A stretch of DNA of 64,000 bases from Gemmatimonadota bacterium (GTDB taxonomy: Bacteria; Gemmatimonadota; Gemmatimonadetes; Longimicrobiales; Gaopeijiaceae): NCBI GenBank assembly GCA_022826005.1, contig JAJDVT010000097.1, forward strand, positions 1-64,000, in the 5' to 3' direction. A program made the position numbers and the translations under genes. The notes beneath the pieces were generated by a model. It made no database searches. It was not told the origin of the DNA and saw only the letters and a list, made by a program, of their open reading frames with translations. Every line of letters begins with the position of its first letter. Positions within the stretch are counted from its first letter, which is position 1. This document shows, one piece after another, positions 53,724 to 61,202 of this stretch.

Positions 53724-54485
53724 TCATTGGGCCAGCGGACTCGCACCTCGTATTCCAGAACGGCGGGAGTGATCCTGGACCCGTTGGCCGAAGTACTTGG
53801 AGAACACCTCGTTCGCTCGATACGCTACAGGATCAGCCCAGTACGCCCCGATTCGTCCCATCAGCCCGGCGATCCAGTCGGCAGCCTGAAGTGTCTGATA
53901 GCGATGGCTCTCTACCTGGAACGGGGGCTCAATGAGCCGACGGCGCGGCTCGGTGCCCCCAAACATGCTCTGCCCTGCCGCGGTGACGATGGCTGAGCGT
54001 CGGTTGTGTTCGTCCAGGACCACCATGAACCTGGCTCCCGGACCGCAATCCTCCGTGCAGAACTGGTCGATCCGCTTGATCGCTTCCAGAAACGTGGCCG
54101 TGTACAGGTTGTTGGGGTGGTGGCTGTCTACGCCTGCGGTCTTCCTGGTTCCGACGTAAAAGACAAATCCGCCAAGGGTGGTGACCTTTTCGAGCAACCT
54201 ATTCGTGAGCAGTCTGGGTCCGCGGTAACGGGTCACGTTCTTGACGGTGTAGAGGCGAGACCCCTTCTTCTCCCATTGCGCGGGAATCTTGGTGGACCTC
54301 GCCAGTTCGTGCGAGAACACCTGCTTCTTGAGACGGAAGACCCACATCGCAAATCCGCGTATCTGCGTGATGGGCATCACGAACCCAGCAAGTCCGAAGA
54401 CGGGACTATCGTTGTGTTTGGGGTCTTCGCGACTGATGTAAGGGCCGATGTGACCGAATTCGTCGAGGTAGGCAAAATAGGTCAC
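53724..54485 (-). CDS. DUF3800-domain protein
   Basis: GTG 54485 opens a 253-residue protein with the DUF3800 hallmarks: YFAYLDEFGHIG at the N-terminus, a central FMVVLDEHNR strand with a second acidic pair, and QTLQAADWIAGLMGR near the end. The fold is RNase H-like, which suggests a nuclease. Such genes are common in mobile and defence islands. It reads against the propeller array and appears to split it from the M56 relic at 54631, suggesting insertion. Confidence 0.75.
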   Translation of the reverse strand: MTYFAYLDEFGHIGPYISREDPKHNDSPVFGLAGFVMPITQIRGFAMWVFRLKKQVFSHELARSTKIPAQWEKKGSRLYTVKNVTRYRGPRLLTNRLLEKVTTLGGFVFYVGTRKTAGVDSHHPNNLYTATFLEAIKRIDQFCTEDCGPGARFMVVLDEHNRRSAIVTAAGQSMFGGTEPRRRLIEPPFQVESHRYQTLQAADWIAGLMGRIGAYWADPVAYRANEVFSKYFGQRVQDHSRRSGIRGASPLAQ

Positions 54486-54512
54486 AGGAATCGTGTGGAG
54501 CAGGGAACACGA

Positions 54513-54536
54513 AGGCCCGCGCCGGAGCGCGGGCCT
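54513..54536. terminator. Perfect 10-bp GC hairpin upstream of the DUF3800 gene
   Basis: AGGCCCGCGC, a CGGA loop and GCGCGGGCCT form ten uninterrupted pairs. On the minus strand it is followed by TTCGTGTT and lies within the leader of the DUF3800 gene, so it could act as an attenuator. On the plus strand it would close the array transcript. Confidence 0.5.
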
Positions 54537-54624
54537 CGGAAAGGGGGCAGTACGATGGAGGTCCACCGTAGGTGCGTCCCGACAAGAGTGTAGCGAACCG
54601 TTGCCTGCCGGTCAACTCTCGCGG

Positions 54625-54849
54625 AGGGCCGAACTGCGAGACGCGCTGGAGGAAACGCAAGAACTCATCGAGGAGCTCGGGAGCGCCCCCGAGGAGGAAC
54701 GCTACCAGTTGTCGCGTCGGATCGAAGAACTGAGCAAGAGAATCCGTGACGCCAGTCCTCGCCCGCTGGGAGTCATGGGTTCATCGGTGGGGTTCGCTTC
54801 GCCCAATCAGTGGACGGTGGACCTTAACTGGCGGCCCTGGTCGAACTGA
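54625..54849 (+). pseudogene. Relic of a third M56 peptidase tail
   Basis: The frame from 54631 reads ELRDALEETQELIEELG and SRRIEELSKRIRDA, clearly matching the C-terminal helices of the two M56 proteins, and ends at a stop at 54849. The membrane and peptidase parts are missing. It shows that the array once had another peptidase unit at its right end. Confidence 0.6.
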
Positions 54850-54913
54850 ACGACCTTGGCGTACCCCTGACGTCAACCAGTCACCGGAAGGATCCAGCCC
54901 CGGGAGATCCGTC

Positions 54914-56125
54914 ATGTCACGCCACACCGTTTCGCGGCCCGCGGTCCGCGCTCTCCTCTGCGCGACCGCCCTCCTCCTCACCCCCCACCTCCTCGCCTCC
55001 CAGTCGTACTTCCCGGGCCGCCACCCGGACTGGGAGCGCCGCACGCCGGAGCAGCTCGGCCTCGACCCGGCAGCCATCGAGCGCGCCGTCGAGATCGCGA
55101 TTGCGGGCGAGTCACAGTCGCCCCGCGACCTCGCCTTCAATCACCTCAGGTCCTTCGGGCGGGAACCGCTTGGCGACGCGGTGGGCCCCTTCACCATCCG
55201 CGCGCCGCAAACGGGGGTCATCGTCTACAGGGGGTACATCGTCGCCGAGTGGGGCGAACCCGCGAAGGCGGACAACACCTTCAGCGTCTCGAAGAGCTTC
55301 CTCTCCACCTCGGTCGGGCTGGCGTACGACCACGGCCTGATCCGCGACGTGCACGACCTGGTGCGCGACTACATGCCGCCCGTCGTCCTGGACACCGGTG
55401 ACGGCGAGCCCGGGGACGAGCCAGGCCGGCGACCCAAGCTCCTCTTCGACTCCGAGCACAACCGCAAGATCACCTGGAACCACCTGCTCCGGCAGACGAG
55501 CGACTGGGAAGGGACGCTGTGGGGCAAGCCCGAGTGGGCCGACCGCCCGGAGGATCCGAGCACCTGGGGCACGCGCCCGCGCAACGAGCCCGGCACCGCC
55601 TACGAGTACAACGACACGCGCGTGAACCTGCTGGCCCTGGCCGCTACCGCGGTGTGGCGCCGTCCGCTGCCGGAGGTCCTGCGCGAGTACGTGATGGACC
55701 CCATCGGCGCCTCGACCACCTGGGCCTGGCACGGGTACGTGAACTCGTGGGTCAACTTCGACGGACGCATGATCCAGTCGCCGAGCGGCGGCGCGCACTG
55801 GGGCGGCGGGATGATCCTGAGCGCCTACGACCAAGCCCGTTTCGGCCTCTTCACCATGCACAGGGGCAACTGGGATGGGGAGCAGCTGCTATCGCGGGAC
55901 TGGTTCGAGATGGCCACGACCGCGGGCGAGGTGAACGATGGCTTCGGGTTCATGAACTTCTCGCTGAGCTCCGCGCGGCCTGGCACCTGGACCCACGTCG
56001 GCGCGGGTTCGAACCTGATCTACGTGGATCCTGCGAACGACCTGGTGATTGTGTGCAGGTGGATCCGGGGGGGTGCGTTCAACCAGGTGGTGAATACGGT
56101 GCTGGAGGGGATGGGGGGGAGCTGA
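54914..56125 (+). CDS. Exported serine hydrolase (class C beta-lactamase/esterase fold)
   Basis: ATG 54914 is preceded by GGGAGA. The 403-residue product has a signal peptide ending LLASQ and the family catalytic set: SVSK (Ser124, Lys127), YNDTR (Tyr231) and a late THVGAGSN in the HxG position. Proteins of this fold are D-Ala-D-Ala peptidases, esterases or amidases more often than true beta-lactamases. No regulator is adjacent. Confidence 0.82.
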   Translation: MSRHTVSRPAVRALLCATALLLTPHLLASQSYFPGRHPDWERRTPEQLGLDPAAIERAVEIAIAGESQSPRDLAFNHLRSFGREPLGDAVGPFTIRAPQTGVIVYRGYIVAEWGEPAKADNTFSVSKSFLSTSVGLAYDHGLIRDVHDLVRDYMPPVVLDTGDGEPGDEPGRRPKLLFDSEHNRKITWNHLLRQTSDWEGTLWGKPEWADRPEDPSTWGTRPRNEPGTAYEYNDTRVNLLALAATAVWRRPLPEVLREYVMDPIGASTTWAWHGYVNSWVNFDGRMIQSPSGGAHWGGGMILSAYDQARFGLFTMHRGNWDGEQLLSRDWFEMATTAGEVNDGFGFMNFSLSSARPGTWTHVGAGSNLIYVDPANDLVIVCRWIRGGAFNQVVNTVLEGMGGS

Positions 56126-56134
56126 GGCGGGGGC

Positions 56135-57160
56135 TCACCGCACCCGCAGCGCCACGCCTGTCGCCGTGCGCACGATCTCGGGCTGTATGCGCGGGATCTC
56201 GCGGCCGCGGTAGTGCGCGAGGAGGTCCTCGACGGTCGCGAAGCCGCACAGGTCTTCCAGGGTGCGGATGGTGGGGAAGATCATGGGGAGGTTGCCGGCG
56301 CGGTGGCGGGCCAGCGCCGTACGGGGAGTCAGCCACGCGGCGCCCGTCATCTCGCGTTCGTCGTGGACGGCGGTCGCGCCGGGAGGCACACGTGCCGCGA
56401 AGAAACGCGTGTCGTAGCGGCGCGGCTCGGCGACCGGCGTCACCCAGTGCGCGATGTACTCGATGGCCGTGCCGTCCAGCCAGGCGTTCAGCGCCGTGAG
56501 CACCCGGGAGAACGGCACGCCGCGGCCTAACAGGGCCTCTCGAGCGGCGGGCAGGTCAGCCGCAGTTTCCGCCCCCGCGTGCCCCGCGGTCGCGTCCAGG
56601 GCGCCCCCGGCCGAGTTCGCCCCACCCCCCCCACCCCGCCCCCCATCCCCCACCACCCCCGCCAGCAACCCCGTCTCCTCGAACACCTCACGCACCGCGG
56701 CCCCGTAGTACGCGATCGCGGGCGGATCCGCATCCATCCCCAACCCCAGCCGCCCCGCCGCCCCTTCCGGCGTCAATCCCGTCCAGCGGTCGGCCAGCGC
56801 CTCTTCGCCGTCAGCCGCATCCACCCTCCCGCCCGGGAACACCCACGCGCCGGGCACGAACCCGGTCGCGCGGTTGCGACGCAACAGCAGCACCTCGGGC
56901 CCGCCTGGCGACCCGCGGCCCCGCACCCCGCTCGCCCCCTCCCGCATCACCACCACCGTCGCCGACGCCCGCGGCACCGCCGGCACCCTCGGCACCTCGA
57001 GCACCGTGTCCACAAACCCCTCGGGCAGCCGCTCCGCCGGTATCTCGTAGTGCGGCTGCGGCTCGCTGACCACGGGCGCGGTACGGGCCTCGGACCCGCG
57101 CCCGCCTCCGCCCCGCCCCTCCCCCTCGCCGTCCCCCTCCCCCTCAGTTCCCCGCCGCAT
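56135..57160 (-). CDS. NUDIX hydrolase of the NUDT19 type
   Basis: The 341-residue protein has the split NUDIX box of the NUDT19/CoA-diphosphatase kind: WVFPGGRVDAADGEEAL, an insert of about 40 residues, then REVFEETGLL at about 153-162. Right after this lies a Gly-rich low-complexity stretch (DGGRGGGGGANSAGG). The first 25 residues are Glu/Gly repeats and may be partly untranslated; a later start is possible. It overlaps the GGT gene by 17 bases and is cotranscribed with it. Confidence 0.78.
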   Translation of the reverse strand: MRRGTEGEGDGEGEGRGGGGRGSEARTAPVVSEPQPHYEIPAERLPEGFVDTVLEVPRVPAVPRASATVVVMREGASGVRGRGSPGGPEVLLLRRNRATGFVPGAWVFPGGRVDAADGEEALADRWTGLTPEGAAGRLGLGMDADPPAIAYYGAAVREVFEETGLLAGVVGDGGRGGGGGANSAGGALDATAGHAGAETAADLPAAREALLGRGVPFSRVLTALNAWLDGTAIEYIAHWVTPVAEPRRYDTRFFAARVPPGATAVHDEREMTGAAWLTPRTALARHRAGNLPMIFPTIRTLEDLCGFATVEDLLAHYRGREIPRIQPEIVRTATGVALRVR

Positions 57161-58856
57161 GCCCGTCCTTCCTGGGCTCGGACGCGGCCGCCCACCCCCT
57201 CGCCAGGCGCAGAATCACCTGCGCCCCGCCGAAGTCCGTCCGTGTCCAGTCCGCGATCTCATGTCCGCGCGCCTCCAGCTCCGCCGCCACCTCGTCGCTC
57301 ACCCGCTCGATCGCCACCCGCCGCCCCGACAGGTGCCGGAAGCGCGCCGCGTCCACCGCCTCCTGCGGGTCCATCCCGAAGATGAGCATGTTGAGGAGGA
57401 GCTGGGTGTGACCCTGCGGCTGCATCGAGCCGCCCATCACGCCGAAAGCCATGACGGGCTCGCCGTCGCGCGTGACGAAGCCCGGGATGATCGTGTGGAA
57501 GGGACGCTTGCGCGGCGCGACCTGGTTGGGGTGGCCGTCTTCCATCGTGAAGCCGGCGCCACGGTTCTGCAGCGCAAACCCCAGCCCCGGGATCACGATC
57601 CCCGACCCGAACGACGAGTACACCGAGTTGATGAACGACACCATGTTGCCGTCGGCGTCGGCAACGCTCAGGTAGATCGTCTCGGAGTCGGTGACCGCCC
57701 GCCCCGGCCCCACCCGGTCCGCCGCGACGGCGGGGTCGATCAGGGCGCGCCGCGCGTCCACGTACGCGGGGTTCAGGAGCGACATCGGGTCGATCTCCAT
57801 CGTCTCGGCGTCGGACACGTACCGGTGCAGGTCCGCGAAGGCGAGCTTCTTCGCCTCGATGAGGTGGTGGAGGTAGTCGGGGGAGTTGTGCCCCATCCCG
57901 GCGAGGTCGAAGGGCTCCAGGATCGCAAGCATCTCCAGCGCCGCGATCCCCTGGCCGGCCGGCGGCAGCTCCCACACCGTGTAGCCGCGGAAGTCGGTGC
58001 TCAGCGGCTCGACCCAGCGGACTTCGTGCGCCGCGAGGTCCTCCAGCGTCAGGAACCCGCCCAGCGCTTCCAGCCCGTCCACCAGCTCACGCCCCAGCGA
58101 CCCGCCGTAGAGCACGCCCGGCCCCTCGTCGGCGATCCGCTGGAAGGTGCGCGCCAGGTCCGGATTCGCGGCCCACTCCCCCGCCCGGGGAGCCCTCTCC
58201 CCGTCGACCAGGTAGGTCGCGCGGGCCCCCTCGTCACGGGCCAGCATCTCGCTCACACCCCCCCACTGGCGCGCGATCACCGGCGTCACGGGGAAGCCGT
58301 CCTGCGCGATCCGGATCGCCGGCGCGAGTACCTCGGCCAGCGTCAGCTTTCCGAACCGCTCCACCAGCGCGCTCCAACCCGACACCGCGCCCGGCACGGT
58401 TACCGCCTCCGCCCCCCTGATCCGCTCGCGCCCGCGCGCCCACAGCGCCTCGACCGTCATGCCGCTGCCGCTCCTGCCGCTCGCGTCGATCCCGAAGAGC
58501 TCGCCGGTCTCGGCCCACCAGACGATCGAGAAGGCGTCGCCCCCCATCCCGGTCATGTGCGGTTCCACGACGTTCAGCACCGCGGCCGCCGCCACGGCCC
58601 CGTCGATGGCGTTGCCCCCCTGCTGCATCACCTCGAGGGCGGCGGCGGTGGCCAGCGGCTGGCTGGTCGCGGCGGCCGCACGCGGTGCGTATACGGTGGA
58701 ACGGCGTCCCATGTCCGGGAGCTGCGATTGTGCGCTCACGGGGAGTACCGCCAAAGCGGCGAGGGCGGCGAGCAGGACTGGCGCAGGGGATGGGCCGCTG
58801 GCGCGCCCAGGGAGAAACGTCCGGGTGAGGGCCGGTGAGAGAAATCGGGTCGACAT
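57144..58856 (-). CDS. ggt: Gamma-glutamyltransferase (exported)
   Basis: The 570-residue protein has a signal peptide ending VSAQ, the start ATSQPLATAAALEVMQQGGN, and VVEPHMTGMGGDAF. The self-processing Thr lies in SETIYLSVADADGN (about residue 390). MGGSMQPQGHTQ follows in the substrate-binding part. The proenzyme splits before the Thr, and the mature form transfers or hydrolyses gamma-glutamyl groups of glutathione in the periplasm. The usual TTH is TIY here, a common variant in this subfamily. Confidence 0.87.
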   Translation of the reverse strand: MSTRFLSPALTRTFLPGRASGPSPAPVLLAALAALAVLPVSAQSQLPDMGRRSTVYAPRAAAATSQPLATAAALEVMQQGGNAIDGAVAAAAVLNVVEPHMTGMGGDAFSIVWWAETGELFGIDASGRSGSGMTVEALWARGRERIRGAEAVTVPGAVSGWSALVERFGKLTLAEVLAPAIRIAQDGFPVTPVIARQWGGVSEMLARDEGARATYLVDGERAPRAGEWAANPDLARTFQRIADEGPGVLYGGSLGRELVDGLEALGGFLTLEDLAAHEVRWVEPLSTDFRGYTVWELPPAGQGIAALEMLAILEPFDLAGMGHNSPDYLHHLIEAKKLAFADLHRYVSDAETMEIDPMSLLNPAYVDARRALIDPAVAADRVGPGRAVTDSETIYLSVADADGNMVSFINSVYSSFGSGIVIPGLGFALQNRGAGFTMEDGHPNQVAPRKRPFHTIIPGFVTRDGEPVMAFGVMGGSMQPQGHTQLLLNMLIFGMDPQEAVDAARFRHLSGRRVAIERVSDEVAAELEARGHEIADWTRTDFGGAQVILRLARGWAAASEPRKDGHAAGN

Positions 58857-59131
58857 CGCATGCGTCCTTGTATCCTGGGTCGGGATCCGGGAGGGTGGGG
58901 ATGCCCGGCATCCGGGGCTTCCCCCCGGCGGAACCGGCCACCCGCTGTGATCGGAATGGCTGCTCCCCGTAAGCTATCCGGTACCACCCCTGTCCTGCCA
59001 GAATGACGGGGCGCGGATCAGGATCCTGTTGCGGATATTGGGGGCACGGGTCCGGGCGGCTGAGTCGTCCACGAGGCGCTCCCAAACTGTTCGCTGAACA
59101 TGTGCAGGTCAGAAAGCCCGTGCTACTTACG
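58857..59131. other. Spacer upstream of the ECF-type regulon
   Basis: I see no gene in this stretch. It should contain the promoter of the minus-strand GGT/NUDIX operon. The remaining bases up to 59314 hold promoter element 1 and a 150-base leader. Confidence 0.4.
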
Positions 59132-59166
59132 ATTGCACGTTTTCGACCTGAGAAGTGTCCATTAAC
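59132..59166 (+). promoter_or_regulatory. Shared promoter element, copy 1 (DUF2158 gene)
   Basis: ATTGCACG, then GACCTGAGAAGTGTC and CATTAA. The element recurs with the same spacing at 60122-60157 (minus) and 60319-60355 (plus). The TTGCAC and A/T-rich boxes are 21 bases apart, too far for sigma70. TTGCAC with GTGTC at shorter distance suits an ECF sigma factor. It points towards the gene at 59315. Confidence 0.65.
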
Positions 59167-59314
59167 TGATCTGGATGAGAACCGGGTACACGCTTCCCCC
59201 GTGGGTCACTGCTTCCACTGCGATGCACGACACCGGGCCAGAAGACGCTTTGGACGCCGAAGCGCGCACCGGGGACCAGGCCAGTTGGACGTTGGAAGGA
59301 TCGAGGCGACAGAC

Positions 59315-59518
59315 ATGGCACACAGAGACGGCTACCACGCGGGCGACATCGTAATGCTAAGGAGCGGGGGGCCACTCATGACAGTTGAAGAAGCCGAGGC
59401 AGATGGGGAGATCCACTGCAGCTACTTCGTGGAGGGTCACCTGGAGCACGCCACGTTCCGGGAAGAGGCCTTGATGAAGCCATTCCAATCGCAGCCGGTC
59501 GAAGAGGATCAGGAATAG
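59315..59518 (+). CDS. DUF2158 (YodC-like) small protein
   Basis: ATG 59315 gives 67 residues that match DUF2158: HAGDIVMLRSGGPLMTVEEA, then IHCSYFVEGHLEHATF. The family is a small barrel of unknown function. GGAAGGA and GAGG lie upstream. The gene is preceded by promoter copy 1 and overlaps the convergent Cys-rich gene by ten bases at its 3' end. Confidence 0.75.
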   Translation: MAHRDGYHAGDIVMLRSGGPLMTVEEAEADGEIHCSYFVEGHLEHATFREEALMKPFQSQPVEEDQE

Positions 59519-60006
59519 TCTCGATCCGCGTGTGCCGGTCCGCCGAGGCGCAATGGCTGTCGATTCGGATTCGTGTCGGGAGATCCGTTGCGCGGACTGT
59601 CATCTGGCAGATGCAGTGCCACATCAGGCAAGATGATGAGGTCACAGTATGCGGATACCGGAAACCAGAGACGTCCCTCGGTCACCACGCACGTATTGCC
59701 GAAATCGACATAGAACTTCAGGCACGACCGAAACGATTGGCTGTCGATGAAGCCTTCGCACGTCAGGAACCAGTCCGATGGAAGTGTGGTGGGGCACCTC
59801 GCCCCGTAGCGACCGTCGGCGAAGTACCGACGCACCTCACAGGACAGCCCGGACATGACGTTGGCCTTCACGCAGTTCATGAAGACCGGGAAGAACTCCT
59901 CGGAGCAAACCACGTCTCCGGGCACGGGCTCGATCTGGGCCTCCGCCTTCTCGAAGGTGGCCAGCAGTGCGGGCAGCAGCAATGCGGGCAGGAATAGTCG
60001 TCTCAT
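59509..60006 (-). CDS. Exported eight-cysteine protein
   Basis: AAGGAG lies eight bases before ATG 60006. The 165-residue product has a signal peptide (RRLFLPALLLPALLATF, cut after KAEAQ) and then eight Cys (in VVCS, MNCV, LSCE, ARCP, LTCE, RSCL, NTCV and AYCD) in about 90 residues, enough for four disulfides. The last 40 residues are Pro/Asp-rich and may be disordered. I recognise no family. Promoter copy 2 lies 116 bases upstream in the right orientation. Confidence 0.65.
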   Translation of the reverse strand: MRRLFLPALLLPALLATFEKAEAQIEPVPGDVVCSEEFFPVFMNCVKANVMSGLSCEVRRYFADGRYGARCPTTLPSDWFLTCEGFIDSQSFRSCLKFYVDFGNTCVVTEGRLWFPVSAYCDLIILPDVALHLPDDSPRNGSPDTNPNRQPLRLGGPAHADRDYS

Positions 60007-60121
60007 CGGGTTTCTCCTTGGCAGGATGGGTGGCAGTTGGGTCAGCCAAGCTCACTTGGGACCACGATCATGTGTGGTTTGCGGTGGACGTTCGTCCGTG
60101 GCTGTAGGCTCGTTCGTCCGT

Positions 60122-60157
60122 ACATAATAGACACTTCTCAGCACGAAACCGTGCAAT
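60122..60157 (-). promoter_or_regulatory. Shared promoter element, copy 2 (eight-cysteine protein gene)
   Basis: On the minus strand it reads ATTGCACGG, then GCTGAGAAGTGTC and TATTAT. It is the clearest of the three copies. Copies 1 and 2 share 27 of about 35 positions. The predicted leader is about 110 bases. Confidence 0.68.
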
Positions 60158-60318
60158 CGGCCTCGACCGCTCCCTCATCTCCGCCTCAAGGTATTGGATC
60201 AAGTAGGGCCAGACCGTGCTGGTCATCGGAGCATCCGGATCCGGCAAGTCCTACTTGGTCCCAGCGCCCTCGGCCACCGGGCCGATAGCTCCCCGCCAGA
60301 CACTCCCGTTCCGACGGA
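60158..60318. other. Divergent spacer containing a P-loop-like relic
   Basis: Between promoter copies 2 and 3, frame 60216 reads VLVIGASGSGKSYLV, resembling the Walker A of STAND NTPases (GASGSGKSSLV). Nothing further of such a protein follows. It is either a decayed fragment or chance. Confidence 0.3.
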
Positions 60319-60355
60319 ATTGCACGCTTTGGACCCGAGACGTGTCTCTTATAAG
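60319..60355 (+). promoter_or_regulatory. Shared promoter element, copy 3 (redoxin-sigma operon)
   Basis: It reads ATTGCACGC, then GACCCGAGACGTGTC and TCTTAT, with the spacing of the other copies. It ends about 23 bases before the redoxin start, so it would drive the operon that encodes the sigma factor itself. Confidence 0.65.
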
Positions 60356-60377
60356 GATCCTGAGCGGAGGAAATGGG

Positions 60378-60956
60378 ATGAACGAACGACCACAAGGCAG
60401 AGACGAGACTGAGATGGCAATTCCACGGTCAAAGCGGCGACAGTCGAAAACGGGGGTGTCGGTAGCCATCGGCCTGGCACTTCTCGCGGTTTTCCAGACC
60501 GTGGGGATCGTCTCAGGCCGCAACGAGGCTGCCCTCCCTGATCTGGTTGCCGTCGGTGACGATCTGTCCCCGATGCCACTGCAGTACGACGACGGGACGG
60601 TTGCACCGCTGGACCCGCAGCATCCCATGCTCCTCCTGATCTTCGATCCGGACTGCGTCCACACCCGCCGCGTCGCGCCACTGTGGTCGTCGTGGCTGGC
60701 CTCCGGCGAGGCCGAGGGACTCACCGTGCTCGCGATTGCGCCGGCCCCGGTGGCCGTGGCAGCGGAATACGCGCGGAATCAGCAATGGTGGGTCGGGGTG
60801 GCAGCCGCGGTCGGATCGGAAGAACAGCCGGGAGGGCACCCCGTTACAAGACGTACCCCGTGGGTGGTCGCGGTCGACGCGAGTGGTCGGGTCGTTCGCG
60901 AAGCGCACGGGGCCAAGCTGGCCGAGGTCGCTCATGAGCTGCTTGACACTCGGTAG
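60378..60956 (+). CDS. Membrane-anchored thioredoxin-like (redoxin) protein with one cysteine
   Basis: GGAGG lies seven bases before ATG 60378. The earlier in-frame codons overlap the promoter. The 192-residue protein has a basic N-terminus, one transmembrane helix (TGVSVAIGLALLAVFQTVGIV) and a thioredoxin fold: LLLIFDPDCVHTRRVAPLW with one Cys where CxxC is expected, and the cis-Pro loop RTPWVVAVDASGRVV. A reductant of the TlpA type would need two Cys. A one-Cys version may instead sense or isomerise disulfides in the Cys-rich partners (inferred). Confidence 0.72.
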   Translation: MNERPQGRDETEMAIPRSKRRQSKTGVSVAIGLALLAVFQTVGIVSGRNEAALPDLVAVGDDLSPMPLQYDDGTVAPLDPQHPMLLLIFDPDCVHTRRVAPLWSSWLASGEAEGLTVLAIAPAPVAVAAEYARNQQWWVGVAAAVGSEEQPGGHPVTRRTPWVVAVDASGRVVREAHGAKLAEVAHELLDTR

Positions 60957-61022
60957 GATCGGCGGCCAACCTTCACAACCAGGGGGACGGTTGTTCCCCG
61001 AAGACCAGAGAAGAACCGAACG

Positions 61023-61202
61023 ATGCGAACCGTAACTGTGATCCTCATCCTCTTGAATGCTGCGCTGGGCACGATGGGTCGGCCAACACCGGCTAGGGAC
61101 GCGCCTATATTCAGTTGCTGCCGGGGAACGGGCCCAGATGCCTACTGTTGCCAACAGTGTTGCTGGTATGAGAACTGCACCTCGGACGTGGACTGCCTTT
61201 GA
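61023..61202 (+). CDS. 59-aa exported eight-cysteine peptide
   Basis: ATG 61023 opens 59 codons. The N-terminus MRTVTVILILLNAALGTMG is a signal-like hydrophobic stretch. The mature part has eight Cys arranged as CC, CC, CC, C, C (FSCC, YCCQQCCWY, ENCT, VDCL). The stop overlaps the TTG start of the permease gene (TTGA), so it is embedded in a coupled operon after the redoxin. Such Cys density in a short exported product suggests a disulfide-knotted peptide, a metal-binding peptide or a precursor processed by neighbours. I know no named family for it. Confidence 0.62.
   Translation: MRTVTVILILLNAALGTMGRPTPARDAPIFSCCRGTGPDAYCCQQCCWYENCTSDVDCL

Noticed and set aside
59132-60157. Promoter copies 1 and 2 as terminal inverted repeats of a transposon
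   Set aside because: A third copy in direct orientation upstream of another gene, and the correct orientation of all three to their genes, fit promoters better. No transposase lies between them.
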